A stretch of DNA of 22,101 nt, from the NCBI GenBank assembly GCA_964403565.1, contig CAYOFV010000020.1, positions 1-22,101 on the forward strand. Direction: 5' to 3'. This DNA comes from Thioglobus_B sp964403565 (GTDB lineage Bacteria; Pseudomonadota; Gammaproteobacteria; PS1; Pseudothioglobaceae). The notes beneath the pieces are model-generated. The model was not told where the DNA came from. It did no database searches and saw nothing but the letters and a program-made list of their open reading frames with translations. The position numbers and the translations under genes are program-made. Shown here piece by piece: positions 1 to 8,580 of this stretch (positions are counted from its first letter, which is position 1; every line of letters starts with the position of its first letter).

Positions 1-464
1 TTTGAGTCTTTGTCAGGCATAGGTACCATAGTAACTGCCTCATGGAACTCTGGATTAAAAGCCTCACCATCAGGGTGAATAGATTCAACACCAAATTTTT
101 CCATAGTTGAGATAAACACTTTGTCTGTCATTTCCAAGCCTTCAGTGATACTTTCAACAGATGCGTTTTCTTCTTTTGCAGTTTTTAGACCCATGGTTAG
201 GGAGTCTTTAACTTCAAGTAGTGCTTTTACAAAACCATCAAGTGCAAATTTGTGAGCGTTTTCTAAATCTTTAGCATTGCGGCGCTTAAGGTTTTCCATT
301 TCTGCTTGAGCTCTAAGAACTTTATCCCAGTTGTCTTTTGCAGATTGTTGAGCCTCTTCTAATTGGGCTTGTAGATCGTCTTCTTGATCTTCTTGTTCAG
401 TTGTTTCAATGTTTTCATCTTCTACTTTTTCAACTGTTTCGTCTTGCTTTTTCTTTTTTGTCAT
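1..464 (-). CDS. grpE: GrpE, nucleotide exchange factor of DnaK (3' end outside window)
   Basis: Reading the minus strand from the ATG at 464 gives 154 codons with no stop before the window edge. GrpE dimers release ADP from the chaperone DnaK in the cytoplasm. The first 35 or so residues are a Lys-rich start followed by an acidic, Gln/Glu-rich stretch, as is usual for the disordered GrpE N terminus. A long helical part follows, with the family-typical RAQAEMENLKRR segment near residues 50-61. The beta domain then begins, with FNPEFHEAVTMVP. Family members are about 190-200 aa, so roughly 40 residues are missing. The gene diverges from nadK-recN, as in E. coli. A weak GGA is the only Shine-Dalgarno-like sequence before the ATG. 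Confidence 0.95.
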   Translation of the reverse strand, partial: MTKKKKQDETVEKVEDENIETTEQEDQEDDLQAQLEEAQQSAKDNWDKVLRAQAEMENLKRRNAKDLENAHKFALDGFVKALLEVKDSLTMGLKTAKEENASVESITEGLEMTDKVFISTMEKFGVESIHPDGEAFNPEFHEAVTMVPMPDKDS

Positions 465-507
465 CTTGGTGTCCAATTAATGTATATTTGTAGCTAATTA
501 CTAGTCA

Positions 508-537
508 TTTATATAGTGGCTATTTTAGACAATTCAA
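508..537 (-). promoter_or_regulatory. Candidate promoter of grpE
   Basis: On the minus strand TTGAAT (537-532) is followed after 18 bases by TATAAA (513-508), or after 16 by TATATA (515-510), about 45 bases before the grpE start. The same stretch loosely resembles a sigma32 heat-shock promoter (TTGAA, then CCACTAT about 13 bases on), which would suit grpE, but the second box is imperfect. The symmetric TATATA could also serve a plus-strand promoter for nadK. This is pattern matching only. Confidence 0.35.
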
Positions 538-552
538 TAGCAAAAGATAATA

Positions 553-1374
553 ATGTTTAATACAATCGGCATCATCACCAAGCCAAACGATCCAATAAGC
601 CAAGACAAGTCGCAAGAGTTAAATTCTTTTTTGCGCTCTCAGGGCGTGTCTACAGTATTTGATAATGATGATATTGCCGAGAGTGCAGATTTAGTTATTG
701 TGGTGGGCGGTGATGGTTCGCTATTAAATACTGCACGCACATTTGTTGATAACAATATTCCTATTTTAGGAATCAATCTTGGTCGCCTTGGGTTTTTAGC
801 TGACGTCTCGGTTGATGATATGCTAGAAGTTGTTAAAGAAGTGCTTGATGGCAAGTTTACTAAAGAGGAAAGGTGTCTTTTGTCTTGTCAATTAGAACAA
901 GATGGTGAAGTTATTGATACGCGTATAGCGCTTAACGATGCGGTTCTTCATCGTAAAGAAACACTGAAAATGATAGAGTTTGACGTATTTATTGATGATA
1001 AGTTTGTTAATAATCAACGCGCCGATGGTTTAATTGTTACATCGCCAACAGGATCAACAGCCTATTCTTTGTCAAGTGGTGGGCCAATTATGCACCCAGG
1101 AGTAAATGCTATTGGTTTGGTTTCTATTTGTCCACATACTATGAGTCACAGACCTTTATTAGTTCCAGGTGGTAGTGAGGTGGTGGTGCGCATTAAAGAT
1201 ATTGAAGATGGTGCAACCGTAAGTTTTGACGGGCAAAGTTCATTTTCAATAGCGCCAGGGCAAAATCTAAGGGTTCGCCAACATGGAAGTTTTATTCATC
1301 TGCTGCATCCACAAAATTACGATTATTTTGAGATCATTCGTTCGAAGCTTAAATGGGGCTCTAAGCTAACCTAA
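553..1374 (+). CDS. nadK: NAD kinase
   Basis: A 273-aa cytoplasmic enzyme that phosphorylates NAD to NADP with ATP. Visible landmarks are the GGDGS motif at residues 52-56, whose Asp is the catalytic residue in the family; the ALNDAVLHR segment near 127-134; and the glycine-rich SPTGSTAYSLSSGGP stretch at 164-178, which forms the nucleotide site. The length is a little short of the E. coli enzyme (292 aa), mostly at the N terminus, but the start fits because the first strand (TIGIITKP) begins just inside. It is followed after 11 bases by recN, and the grpE / nadK-recN order is the ancestral gammaproteobacterial one. No strong Shine-Dalgarno sequence precedes the start. Confidence 0.96.
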   Translation: MFNTIGIITKPNDPISQDKSQELNSFLRSQGVSTVFDNDDIAESADLVIVVGGDGSLLNTARTFVDNNIPILGINLGRLGFLADVSVDDMLEVVKEVLDGKFTKEERCLLSCQLEQDGEVIDTRIALNDAVLHRKETLKMIEFDVFIDDKFVNNQRADGLIVTSPTGSTAYSLSSGGPIMHPGVNAIGLVSICPHTMSHRPLLVPGGSEVVVRIKDIEDGATVSFDGQSSFSIAPGQNLRVRQHGSFIHLLHPQNYDYFEIIRSKLKWGSKLT

Positions 1375-1385
1375 GACATAGTACT

Positions 1386-3047
1386 ATGCTTGTTGAATTA
1401 GCGGTTAAAAATTTAGCTGTAGTTGAGAATCTAGAAGTATCTTTTACTGCTGGCATGAGCACCATTACTGGTGAAACTGGTGCTGGTAAATCAATATTGC
1501 TTAATTCTCTTAATCTGGCATTAGGGCAACGCGCTGATAAATCAATGGTACGCAGTGGAAGCGATAAGGCAGATATTAGCGCTACATTCTTACTTAATAA
1601 TAATTCAAGAGTAAAAGATATTTTATTAGAGCAAGAGTTGGAAGCTGACGATGAGTGTATTTTGCGTCGAGTTATAACAGCTGACGGACGATCAAAAGCT
1701 TTTATCAATGGGGTGCCAATGCCACTTAATATAGTTAGAGCTCTTGGAGAGGGTTTAGTGGATATGCACGGACAAAATGAGCATCAGTTGCTATTAAAGC
1801 CGTTAGAACAGCTAAGTCTGCTGGATAATTTTGCAGAATCAACCGTGCTGGTTCAAGAAATCAATGTAGTTGTAAAAGAATACAAAAAGTTAAATTTACA
1901 AGTACAAGAAGCTTCAAACAACCAAGATTTGTTTTTAGAAAAACAAGAACTATACCAACATCAGTTGGACGAGCTAGAAAATGCAAATCTAACCATAGAC
2001 GAACTTAATAGTATTGAAGACGAGTATAAGGTTAGTAGTAATTCTAAAGATTTGGTTGTGCAAGTATCAAATATTCTTAATCAGTTAGAAGGTGATGTTG
2101 GTCTAAATCCACAGCTTTCAAGCCTTAGTTATGAATTAGAAAAGACACAGACGATTGACGCTAAGCTCAGCAGTGCAAATGAAATGTTATCGAATGCACA
2201 GTTGCAAGTACAAGAGTGTGTTTATGAGCTTAATGGCTATTTAAATAATCTAAATATTGACGAAGAGTATTTGCAAAATTTAGAGCTAAGAATAAGTGAA
2301 TTGCATGATTTGAGTAGAAAGCATAATTGCCAGATAATCGAATTACTAAGTGTTAAACAAGACATTACCGATAAATTAAACAAGCTTAGCATAGGATCAG
2401 AGTCAATTGAAAAACTAAAGGAAAAGCTTAATAAACTTGATGAAAAATATCAGTCGCTAGCTAATAAACTTACTAAGATTCGCACATCTAAAGCAAAAGA
2501 ATTATCTACTAAGGTAAGTGAGGTAATGCAAATATCAGGAATGCCTGGAAGTGAGTTTAGTATAGATATTTGCACAAAAGACTCAGAAGTGTATTTAAAT
2601 GGCAATGAGTCAGTAGAATTTTTAGTGCGTACTAATATGGGTCAGGAGCATAAAGCATTAAAAAAAGTAGCGTCTGGTGGCGAACTTTCGCGTATATCTT
2701 TGGCAATATCAGTAGTTGCAAGTAACAGCGAATATACCCCAACTATTATTTTTGATGAAGTTGATGTTGGCATTAGTGGCGCTGTTGCACAAGTAGTTGG
2801 TCAAAAACTTAAAAGCTTGTCCGATACTTATCAAGTGCTGTGTATTACACATTTGGCACAAGTTGCATCATTTGGCGATCAACATCTTAAGGTGATTAAG
2901 TCTCAAGGTAAAAACGGAGCATCAACCACAATAGAAAATTTATCAAGCGTTGATAGAGTGCAAGAAGTGGCACGAATTTTGTCTGGTGAGAAAATTACGG
3001 ATAGATCAATTAATGCAGCAGCAGAATTAATAGCCTCTAGTGTATAG
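1386..3047 (+). CDS. recN: DNA repair protein RecN
   Basis: A 553-aa SMC-like ATPase used in recombinational repair of double-strand breaks. The head domain has Walker A GETGAGKS at residues 29-36 and the DMHGQNEHQ Q-loop region at 127-134. A central coiled coil spans about 155-375 and is rich in Leu, Glu and Lys. The C-terminal half-head has the ABC signature SGGELSR at 430-436, Walker B IIFDEVD at 454-460 and the H-loop HLAQVA at 489-494. Length matches the E. coli protein (553 aa). It lies 11 bases after nadK, so the two are probably cotranscribed, and it ends at a strong hairpin terminator. Full-length recN with intact motifs argues against an advanced reduced symbiont genome. Confidence 0.97.
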   Translation: MLVELAVKNLAVVENLEVSFTAGMSTITGETGAGKSILLNSLNLALGQRADKSMVRSGSDKADISATFLLNNNSRVKDILLEQELEADDECILRRVITADGRSKAFINGVPMPLNIVRALGEGLVDMHGQNEHQLLLKPLEQLSLLDNFAESTVLVQEINVVVKEYKKLNLQVQEASNNQDLFLEKQELYQHQLDELENANLTIDELNSIEDEYKVSSNSKDLVVQVSNILNQLEGDVGLNPQLSSLSYELEKTQTIDAKLSSANEMLSNAQLQVQECVYELNGYLNNLNIDEEYLQNLELRISELHDLSRKHNCQIIELLSVKQDITDKLNKLSIGSESIEKLKEKLNKLDEKYQSLANKLTKIRTSKAKELSTKVSEVMQISGMPGSEFSIDICTKDSEVYLNGNESVEFLVRTNMGQEHKALKKVASGGELSRISLAISVVASNSEYTPTIIFDEVDVGISGAVAQVVGQKLKSLSDTYQVLCITHLAQVASFGDQHLKVIKSQGKNGASTTIENLSSVDRVQEVARILSGEKITDRSINAAAELIASSV

Positions 3048-3057
3048 TCAGCAATAA

Positions 3058-3081
3058 AAAAGGCTGCAAGTGCAGCCTTTT
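3058..3081. terminator. Bidirectional Rho-independent terminator between recN and sqr
   Basis: The inverted repeat GGCTGCA-AG-TGCAGCC (3062-3077) is flanked by an A run on the left and TTTT on the right, giving a hairpin with a U tail in both directions. It begins 10 bases after the recN stop and ends 4 bases before the sqr stop, so it can end both convergent transcripts. Confidence 0.85.
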
Positions 3082-3085
3082 GTTA

Positions 3086-4384
3086 TTATGATTTTTTACC
3101 TTCTTTTAGGCGCTCAATACCAAGCATCTTAAAGATGTATTTTTGATAAGCTGGCTCAGAGTTACCAGTTTTCATATTACGGATAAAGAATTTTTCAAAG
3201 GCAATCTTCGCCAAGTGCATCATCTTACCTTTTTTCGCCCAAGTAACATTTCTTGGTGGGATTTGAGGCATAGCAACAAATGCTGCGCCAGTGTCACCCA
3301 TGTCGGCAATACATACAGCGTTCCATGTAGGATGGTGAGTTGGTGTCTCTCCAGCAATCATCTCTTCAATATTGTGCACAATTGCAGTTACCATTGATTC
3401 AATCATATATCCAGTTTTTGGCGTACCGCACATAACTGGTGTAGCTTCAACTGGTGGAATGGCAATATTTACACCAAGTGAGAAAATATTTTCTTTAACA
3501 GGTGATTGTTGATAATCATTCACCATCACAAAACCACGTGGATTTACATATCCTGGATCTACTTCTGCAAGTTTTGCCACAGTATCAACACCCTTAAATG
3601 CAGGTAGCATCATAGTGTGCTTAGTTTCAACTTCATGAGTTTTGATAGTCTCACCTTCGTCGTTTACTTGTTCAACTGTTACTTTGTCTGCAGCAACTGA
3701 TGCAACTTTGGCGTTAGTAATCCATTTAATATGACGATGTCTAAATTCAGACTCCAGTAAGCCTTTAGAGTCGCCAACGCCACCAAGACCCAAGTGGCCG
3801 ATATACGGCTCAGCAGTTACAAAAGTAATTGGGCATTTGTCACGAATTCCACGCTTCTTAAGATCGGTATCCATGATAGTGGCAAATTCGTATGCAGGGC
3901 CAAAGCATGATGCTCCCTGTACAGCGCCAACTACAATTGGTCCACCGCCATTGGCACAGAATGTTTCCCATTCATCAGATGCTACTTTAGCATGAGCTGT
4001 TGTACAAATCGAAACACTATGGCCATCTGGCCCAAGGCCCTCAACCTCGTCAAATGCTAGTTTAGGTCCAGTTGCTAATACTAAGTAGTCGTAATCAACT
4101 ACCTTGTCGTTATCAACAATTACTTGATTGTCATCTGGCTTAATTTCCGTTGCCTCGCCTACAATAAGGTTAATCTCTTTGCGTTTAAGACGTGGCTCTA
4201 GTTCAAAACTAATATCACCCTCAGTTCTCCAGCCTACAGCAACCCAAGGGTTAGATGGAATAAAATTAAAGTTAGGGTTGTTAGAAATAACAGTTACTTT
4301 ATCACCTTTGCCAAGTGATTTTTTCATATCGTATGCAAATGGCAAACCACCTGTACTTGCACCGATTACGACAACGTGTGCCAT
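3086..4384 (-). CDS. sqr: Sulfide:quinone oxidoreductase (FAD flavoprotein)
   Basis: A 432-aa flavoprotein that oxidises sulfide to sulfur or polysulfide and passes the electrons to membrane quinone. The N terminus carries the FAD-binding GASTGG (residues 8-13), and LVLATGP (101-107) is the second dinucleotide motif. Cys127 (SICTTAHA), Cys160 (GASCFGPAYEF) and Cys358 (WNAVCIADMGD) sit where, from memory, the three catalytic cysteines of Acidithiobacillus ferrooxidans SQR are (128, 160, 356); EPYIGHLGL and PKTGYMIESM also match that enzyme. An extra Cys319 is present. The C terminus (about 385-425) has the basic, amphipathic helices that anchor SQR to the membrane. AGGAGA lies 6-7 bases before the ATG. 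The neighbouring ATP synthase operon fits a respiratory role. Flavocytochrome c sulfide dehydrogenase is unlikely: there is no signal peptide. Confidence 0.92.
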   Translation of the reverse strand: MAHVVVIGASTGGLPFAYDMKKSLGKGDKVTVISNNPNFNFIPSNPWVAVGWRTEGDISFELEPRLKRKEINLIVGEATEIKPDDNQVIVDNDKVVDYDYLVLATGPKLAFDEVEGLGPDGHSVSICTTAHAKVASDEWETFCANGGGPIVVGAVQGASCFGPAYEFATIMDTDLKKRGIRDKCPITFVTAEPYIGHLGLGGVGDSKGLLESEFRHRHIKWITNAKVASVAADKVTVEQVNDEGETIKTHEVETKHTMMLPAFKGVDTVAKLAEVDPGYVNPRGFVMVNDYQQSPVKENIFSLGVNIAIPPVEATPVMCGTPKTGYMIESMVTAIVHNIEEMIAGETPTHHPTWNAVCIADMGDTGAAFVAMPQIPPRNVTWAKKGKMMHLAKIAFEKFFIRNMKTGNSEPAYQKYIFKMLGIERLKEGKKS

Positions 4385-4420
4385 ATTTTCTCCTCAAGAA
4401 TTTAAGTATAAAAATGCCCT

Positions 4421-4448
4421 ATTATTCATAAGGAATTAAACTTGTCAA
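4421..4448 (-). promoter_or_regulatory. Candidate sigma70 promoter of sqr
   Basis: On the minus strand a perfect TTGACA (4448-4443) is followed after 16 bases by AATAAT (4426-4421). Transcription would start near 4414, leaving a leader of about 30 bases with an AGGAGA ribosome site. The -35 box overlaps the candidate -35 of the divergent atp promoter. Confidence 0.6.
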
Positions 4449-4468
4449 ACATATAAGAATATTATGAT
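4442..4468 (+). promoter_or_regulatory. Candidate sigma70 promoter of the atp operon
   Basis: TTGTCA (4442-4447), then 15 bases, then TATGAT (4463-4468). Both boxes match consensus at 5 of 6 positions but the spacer is short. A weaker alternative further down is TTAACA (4487-4492) with TAGATA (4509-4514). The -35 box lies on the same bases as that of the sqr promoter. Confidence 0.35.
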
Positions 4469-4526
4469 TTTATAAATTGATCTAAGTTAACAAAAAATTG
4501 AAATAATTTAGATATTAGTTTGATAA

Positions 4527-4811
4527 ATGTGTATACTTCCCCATCTGATGGAAATTCTTGTTGGGAGTGTGATAGCTGTAATAAATCAGCTGCTTTTATG
4601 CTGGAGAATGAACCGGCTTAAAAGTAATAATGTCACCAGGCCTAAACAAGTTGTTAATGCAGGTCGAATATCTTTAATAGAACGACTAGTATTAATCGGG
4701 ATTCTATTGGCAGTTGCCATGATGAATTTTGATCCGTTAACGATAATATTAAGCTTTTTTTTTATTAATTTTGGTCTGGTTTACTTTATAAAATGTCAAG
4801 CGAAACTTTAA
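4527..4811 (+). CDS. atpI: ATP synthase accessory protein AtpI (short form)
   Basis: A 94-aa hydrophobic protein at the head of the atp operon, where AtpI normally sits. AtpI is an inner-membrane protein that helps assemble the c-ring. Two membrane segments are clear: about 8-24 and a long region 50-88, the latter containing a proline (FDPLTI) as in other AtpI proteins. The usual family length is about 125 aa, and the first helical hairpin appears absent. An in-frame TAA directly precedes the ATG, so the frame cannot be extended upstream. Met8 is an alternative start. It overlaps atpB by 19 bases. Identification rests on position and topology more than on a diagnostic motif. Confidence 0.7.
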   Translation: MCILPHLMEILVGSVIAVINQLLLCWRMNRLKSNNVTRPKQVVNAGRISLIERLVLIGILLAVAMMNFDPLTIILSFFFINFGLVYFIKCQAKL

Positions 4812-5659
4812 CAGCTTCGGGATATATTAAACACCACTTAACTAACCTCACTTATGGTCAGTTTCCAGATGGTCATTGGGGATTTGCTCACGATGCTGTA
4901 GAGGCAGGGCAAATGGGCTTTTGGTCAATTAACGTTGACTCAATGTTTTGGTCTGTATTTACTGCTGTAGTATTTTTCGTAATCTTTCGTAGCGCAGCAA
5001 AAAAAGCAACAACTGGCGTACCAACAGGTATGCAAAACTTTATTGAAACAATCATTGAATTTATCGATGAAAGTGTTCGCGACTCGTTTAAATACAAAAA
5101 TAATTTAATTGCGCCTATGTCGCTTACTATTTTTGTATGGATCTTCTTTATGAACTTTATGGATTTGATTGCTGTAGATCTAATTCCAAAATTATTCGAA
5201 GTTTCTGTAGTGGCAATGGGCGGTGATGCGCATTCTGCATTTATGAAGGTAGTACCTTCAACTGATCCAAATGTTACTTTTGGTATGGCAATTGCTATTT
5301 TTGCTATGATTATCTATTACAGTATTAAGATGAAAGGCCTAGGAGGCTTCTTATCTGAGTTATTTTTCCACCCGTTTGGCAAGTTAGGACTGCCAGCAAA
5401 TATTTTGCTTGAAGGTGTTGCGCTTATATCTAAGCCTATTTCACTTGCACTACGTTTGTTTGGTAATATGTATGCGGGAGAGATTATCTTTATTCTAATT
5501 GCTATTATGTATAGCGTTGGTATTGGTTTTGGAATATTTGGCGGTCTATTACAAATTGGATGGGCGCTATTCCATATCTTAATTATTACTCTGCAGGCAT
5601 TTATCTTTATGACGCTTACAATTGTTTATATGGATATGGCTCACCAAACAGAGCATTAA
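4793..5659 (+). CDS. atpB: ATP synthase Fo subunit a
   Basis: A 288-aa inner-membrane subunit that forms the two proton half-channels against the c-ring. The essential arginine is Arg221, within the signature KPISLALRLFGNMYAGE (214-230). The following HILIITLQAFIFMTLTIVYM (261-280) is the last transmembrane helix. The hydrophilic N terminus, about 50 residues with several His, precedes the first membrane helix (51-66). Length is near that of the E. coli subunit (271 aa). The start is embedded in the end of atpI, which implies translational coupling, as no clear Shine-Dalgarno sequence is present. Confidence 0.97.
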   Translation: MSSETLTASGYIKHHLTNLTYGQFPDGHWGFAHDAVEAGQMGFWSINVDSMFWSVFTAVVFFVIFRSAAKKATTGVPTGMQNFIETIIEFIDESVRDSFKYKNNLIAPMSLTIFVWIFFMNFMDLIAVDLIPKLFEVSVVAMGGDAHSAFMKVVPSTDPNVTFGMAIAIFAMIIYYSIKMKGLGGFLSELFFHPFGKLGLPANILLEGVALISKPISLALRLFGNMYAGEIIFILIAIMYSVGIGFGIFGGLLQIGWALFHILIITLQAFIFMTLTIVYMDMAHQTEH

Positions 5660-5698
5660 TTTTTAATTTTATTTGATTAATAACACAGGAGAAAAACA

Positions 5699-5935
5699 AT
5701 GAACGAAACAACTGCAATCTTATATATTGCTGGTAGTATCATGATGGGCATGGGTGCTCTAGGTGCTGCGATTGGTATTGGTCTATTAGGTGCTAAAGTA
5801 TTAGAAGGTGCTGCAAGACAACCAGAGTTAATCCCAATGTTAAGAACTCAGTTCTTCATTTTCATGGGTCTAGTGGATGCGGTTCCAATGATTGCCGTTG
5901 GTCTAGGTTTATACGTACTTTTCGCGGTTGCGTAA
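5699..5935 (+). CDS. atpE: ATP synthase Fo subunit c
   Basis: A 78-aa hairpin of two membrane helices that assembles into the rotating c-ring. The first helix is glycine-rich (GALGAAIGIGLLGAK, 19-33), the polar loop is ARQPELIPMLRTQFF (39-53), and the second helix carries the proton-binding carboxylate Asp60 in GLVDAVPMIAVGLG. The pattern is the H+-type, without the extra polar ligands that mark Na+-dependent rings. AGGAG lies 7 bases before the ATG, the best ribosome site in the Fo part of the operon, in keeping with the high copy number needed for subunit c. The 39-base gap after atpB sets it off from its neighbours. Confidence 0.98.
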   Translation: MNETTAILYIAGSIMMGMGALGAAIGIGLLGAKVLEGAARQPELIPMLRTQFFIFMGLVDAVPMIAVGLGLYVLFAVA

Positions 5936-5981
5936 ATTACAGAATAGGGATTTTATTTTTTCAAAATACTAAGGCAGACTT

Positions 5982-6452
5982 ATGAACATAAATGCTACAT
6001 TACTTGGTCAATTAATTGCATTTGTCATTTTTATCTATTTGGTTAAAAAGTACGTTTGGCCGCCGCTTATTAACGCTATGGAAGAGCGCAAGAAGCGCAT
6101 TGAAAGCGGTATATTAGCTGCTGAACGTGGTATAGCTGAAGAAGAAGAGGCGCAGCAAAAAGCACAAGAAGTGTTAAATCGCTCAAAAGATCAAGCTTCT
6201 GAAATTATTGCTAATGCAACAAGACAGGCTTCAGCAATGGTTGAAGATGCTAAAGATGTTGCTACTCAAGAGGCAGAAAAAGTAAAAGCTCAAGCTCAAT
6301 CTGAAATTGAACAAGATACTATTCGTGCTCGAAACGAATTGAAAGATCAAGTTTCAACTTTGGTTATGCAAGGTGTTAATTCGGTTTTAGCAAAAGAAGT
6401 TGATGCTAAAACTCATAAAGACATGTTGGGTAAATTGTCTGAATCTTTATAG
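5982..6452 (+). CDS. atpF: ATP synthase Fo subunit b
   Basis: A 156-aa peripheral stalk subunit, the same length as in E. coli. A single N-terminal membrane helix (about 5-26) is followed by WPPLINAMEERKKRI, the conserved exit from the membrane, and then by a long, charged, Ala-rich coiled coil (about 35-150). Its partner stalk proteins are subunits a and delta. AAGG in the 10 bases before the ATG supports the start. It lies 46 bases after atpE and 9 before atpH. Confidence 0.96.
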   Translation: MNINATLLGQLIAFVIFIYLVKKYVWPPLINAMEERKKRIESGILAAERGIAEEEEAQQKAQEVLNRSKDQASEIIANATRQASAMVEDAKDVATQEAEKVKAQAQSEIEQDTIRARNELKDQVSTLVMQGVNSVLAKEVDAKTHKDMLGKLSESL

Positions 6453-6461
6453 TAGTCGAAT

Positions 6462-7010
6462 ATGGAACAAACAACTATCGCTAAACCATATGCAAATGCA
6501 ATTTTAGAAATTGCAGCGCAGAACAATACGCATTCTGTTTGGCATGAGGTATTAACAGCGTTAGTACAAATAGCAAGTGATGACCTATACCAGGCATTTA
6601 ACTCATCACCAAACGCTTCTAAAGACGAGAAAACTCAAGCAACTATTAAATTATTGGCGTCTTCACTAGGTAGAGATACAAGTGAAGAAGAAAACGCCTT
6701 AGTTGCAATATTATTAGAGAATTCACGTATGAATGCAACAAGTGCTATTTTAGAAATGTTTGATGTGGCAATGAACGCTACTAACGACACTAAGGCATTT
6801 AATGTTATAAGTGCTTATAAGCTTACAGCGGCAGAGCAAAAACAAATAGTTAAAGATTTAGAAAGTAAATACAATGCTACAGTTAGTATCGATACACAGA
6901 TTGATGAGACGCTTACTGGTGGTGTAATTATTAAAGAAGGCGACAAAGTACTTGATTTATCAATCAAGGCAAGAGTAGACGAACTAAGTACTCGTTTGTC
7001 GATAAATTAA
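6462..7010 (+). CDS. atpH: ATP synthase F1 subunit delta
   Basis: A 182-aa subunit that ties the top of the F1 head to the b stalk. The N-terminal domain is all helical and starts with the typical IAKPYANAILEIA. The C-terminal beta part holds the family signature LTGGVIIKEGDKVLDLSIKARVDEL (about 151-175), in which IDETLTGG and the D-S-x-K-x-R-x-x-L pattern are conserved. Its position between atpF and atpA is standard. Confidence 0.95.
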   Translation: MEQTTIAKPYANAILEIAAQNNTHSVWHEVLTALVQIASDDLYQAFNSSPNASKDEKTQATIKLLASSLGRDTSEEENALVAILLENSRMNATSAILEMFDVAMNATNDTKAFNVISAYKLTAAEQKQIVKDLESKYNATVSIDTQIDETLTGGVIIKEGDKVLDLSIKARVDELSTRLSIN

Positions 7011-7032
7011 TTTAAAGTTAAGAGGATAAGAT

Positions 7033-8574
7033 ATGCAATTAAACGCTTCTGAAATTAGTGATTTAATTAAGAAACAAATACAGGGCTTTGATTTCACAGC
7101 TGAAGCACGTACTGAAGGCCGTGTTATTAGTGTGAGTGACGGTATTGTTGCCATTCATGGTTTGGCTGATGTACAATTTGGTGAGATGCTTGAGTTCCCT
7201 GGTAATACATTTGGTATGGCACTTAACCTTGAGCAAGACTCAGTGGGCGCTGTTGTACTAGGTGATTATTTGCATATTTCTGAAGGTGATACAGTTAAAT
7301 GTACTAACCGTCTAATGGAAGTGCCGGTAGGTGAAGAACTACTTGGGCGTGTTGTTAATCCATTAGGTCAAGATATTGAAGGCAAGGGTGATATTGATGC
7401 TAAAGCTTCAAGACCTCTTGAGATTATTGCACCAGGTGTAATTGATCGTCAATCAGTTGATCAGCCAGTACAAACTGGTATTAAAGCGATTGACTCTATG
7501 GTTCCAATTGGTCGTGGTCAGCGTGAGCTTATTATTGGCGACAGACAAACTGGTAAAACAGCAGTAGCTGTTGATGCAATCATTAACCAAAAAGATTCAG
7601 GTGTTAAATGTATTTATGTTGCCGTAGGGCAGAAGGCATCTTCTGTATCAGCTGTTGTACGTAAACTTGAAGAAAACGGCGCATTAGATAACACAATTAT
7701 TGTTGCAGCCAACGCTTCAGATTCTGCAGCCCTGCAATATATTGCTCCATATGCTGGTTGTGCAATGGGTGAGTATTTCCGTGATCGTGGTGAAGATGCA
7801 TTAATTATTTATGATGACTTAACAAAACAAGCTTGGGCTTATCGTGAAGTTTCACTATTACTTAAGCGTCCACCTGGACGTGAAGCATATCCAGGTGATG
7901 TGTTCTACCTGCACTCAAGACTACTTGAGCGTGCATCGCGTGTAAATGCTGATTATGTAGAGGCAATGACAAATGGTGAAGTAAAAGGTCAAACTGGTTC
8001 ACTAACAGCCCTTCCAATTATTGAAACACAGGCTGGTGACGTATCAGCATTTGTACCAACAAACGTTATTTCAATTACTGATGGTCAGATCTTCTTAGAA
8101 ACAGACTTGTTTAACTCAGGTATTCGCCCTGCGATTAACGCTGGTTTGTCAGTATCACGTGTTGGTGGTGCAGCGCAAACAAACATTATTAAGAAGTTAG
8201 GTGGTGGTATTCGTCTTGACCTAGCACAGTATCGTGAGCTTGCAGCTTTTGCTCAGTTTGCATCAGATCTTGATGCTGAAACTAAAGCACAAATTGATCG
8301 TGGTCAGCGTGTAACAGAGCTAATGAAGCAAAATCAATATGCTCCAATGTCTATTGCAGCGATGGCAACATCACTTTATGCTGCTAACTCAGGTGCATTA
8401 GATGATATTGAAGTAAATAAAGTTGTTGATTTTGAAGCGGCGTTAGTTGCATATATGAATGCAAATCAAGCTCCACTGGTGGACAAGATTAATGAATCTG
8501 GTGATTACAATGACGATATTGCAGCTGAATTGCAAGCAGCAATTGATGATTTTAAGGCAAACCACACTTGGTAA
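7033..8574 (+). CDS. atpA: ATP synthase F1 subunit alpha
   Basis: A 513-aa non-catalytic nucleotide-binding subunit, the same length as in E. coli. Walker A GDRQTGKT is at residues 169-176, and the LIIYDDLTKQAWAYR Walker B region and KRPPGREAYPGD follow. SVSRVGGAAQT carries the arginine finger that reaches into the beta catalytic site. The C-terminal helical domain starts around residue 380. AGAGGA lies 7-12 bases before the ATG. The stop is 6 bases before atpG. Confidence 0.98.
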   Translation: MQLNASEISDLIKKQIQGFDFTAEARTEGRVISVSDGIVAIHGLADVQFGEMLEFPGNTFGMALNLEQDSVGAVVLGDYLHISEGDTVKCTNRLMEVPVGEELLGRVVNPLGQDIEGKGDIDAKASRPLEIIAPGVIDRQSVDQPVQTGIKAIDSMVPIGRGQRELIIGDRQTGKTAVAVDAIINQKDSGVKCIYVAVGQKASSVSAVVRKLEENGALDNTIIVAANASDSAALQYIAPYAGCAMGEYFRDRGEDALIIYDDLTKQAWAYREVSLLLKRPPGREAYPGDVFYLHSRLLERASRVNADYVEAMTNGEVKGQTGSLTALPIIETQAGDVSAFVPTNVISITDGQIFLETDLFNSGIRPAINAGLSVSRVGGAAQTNIIKKLGGGIRLDLAQYRELAAFAQFASDLDAETKAQIDRGQRVTELMKQNQYAPMSIAAMATSLYAANSGALDDIEVNKVVDFEAALVAYMNANQAPLVDKINESGDYNDDIAAELQAAIDDFKANHTW

Positions 8575-8580
8575 TAAATA

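Noticed and set aside
1361..1708. 115-aa minus-strand frame at the start of recN
   Set aside because: It lies opposite the conserved Walker A region of recN and has a low-complexity Ser/Leu composition typical of shadow frames.
4477..4490. FNR-like site TTGAT-CTAA-GTTAA between sqr and atpI
   Set aside because: One half-site is perfect but the other matches only 3 of 5 bases; in AT-rich DNA this is expected by chance.
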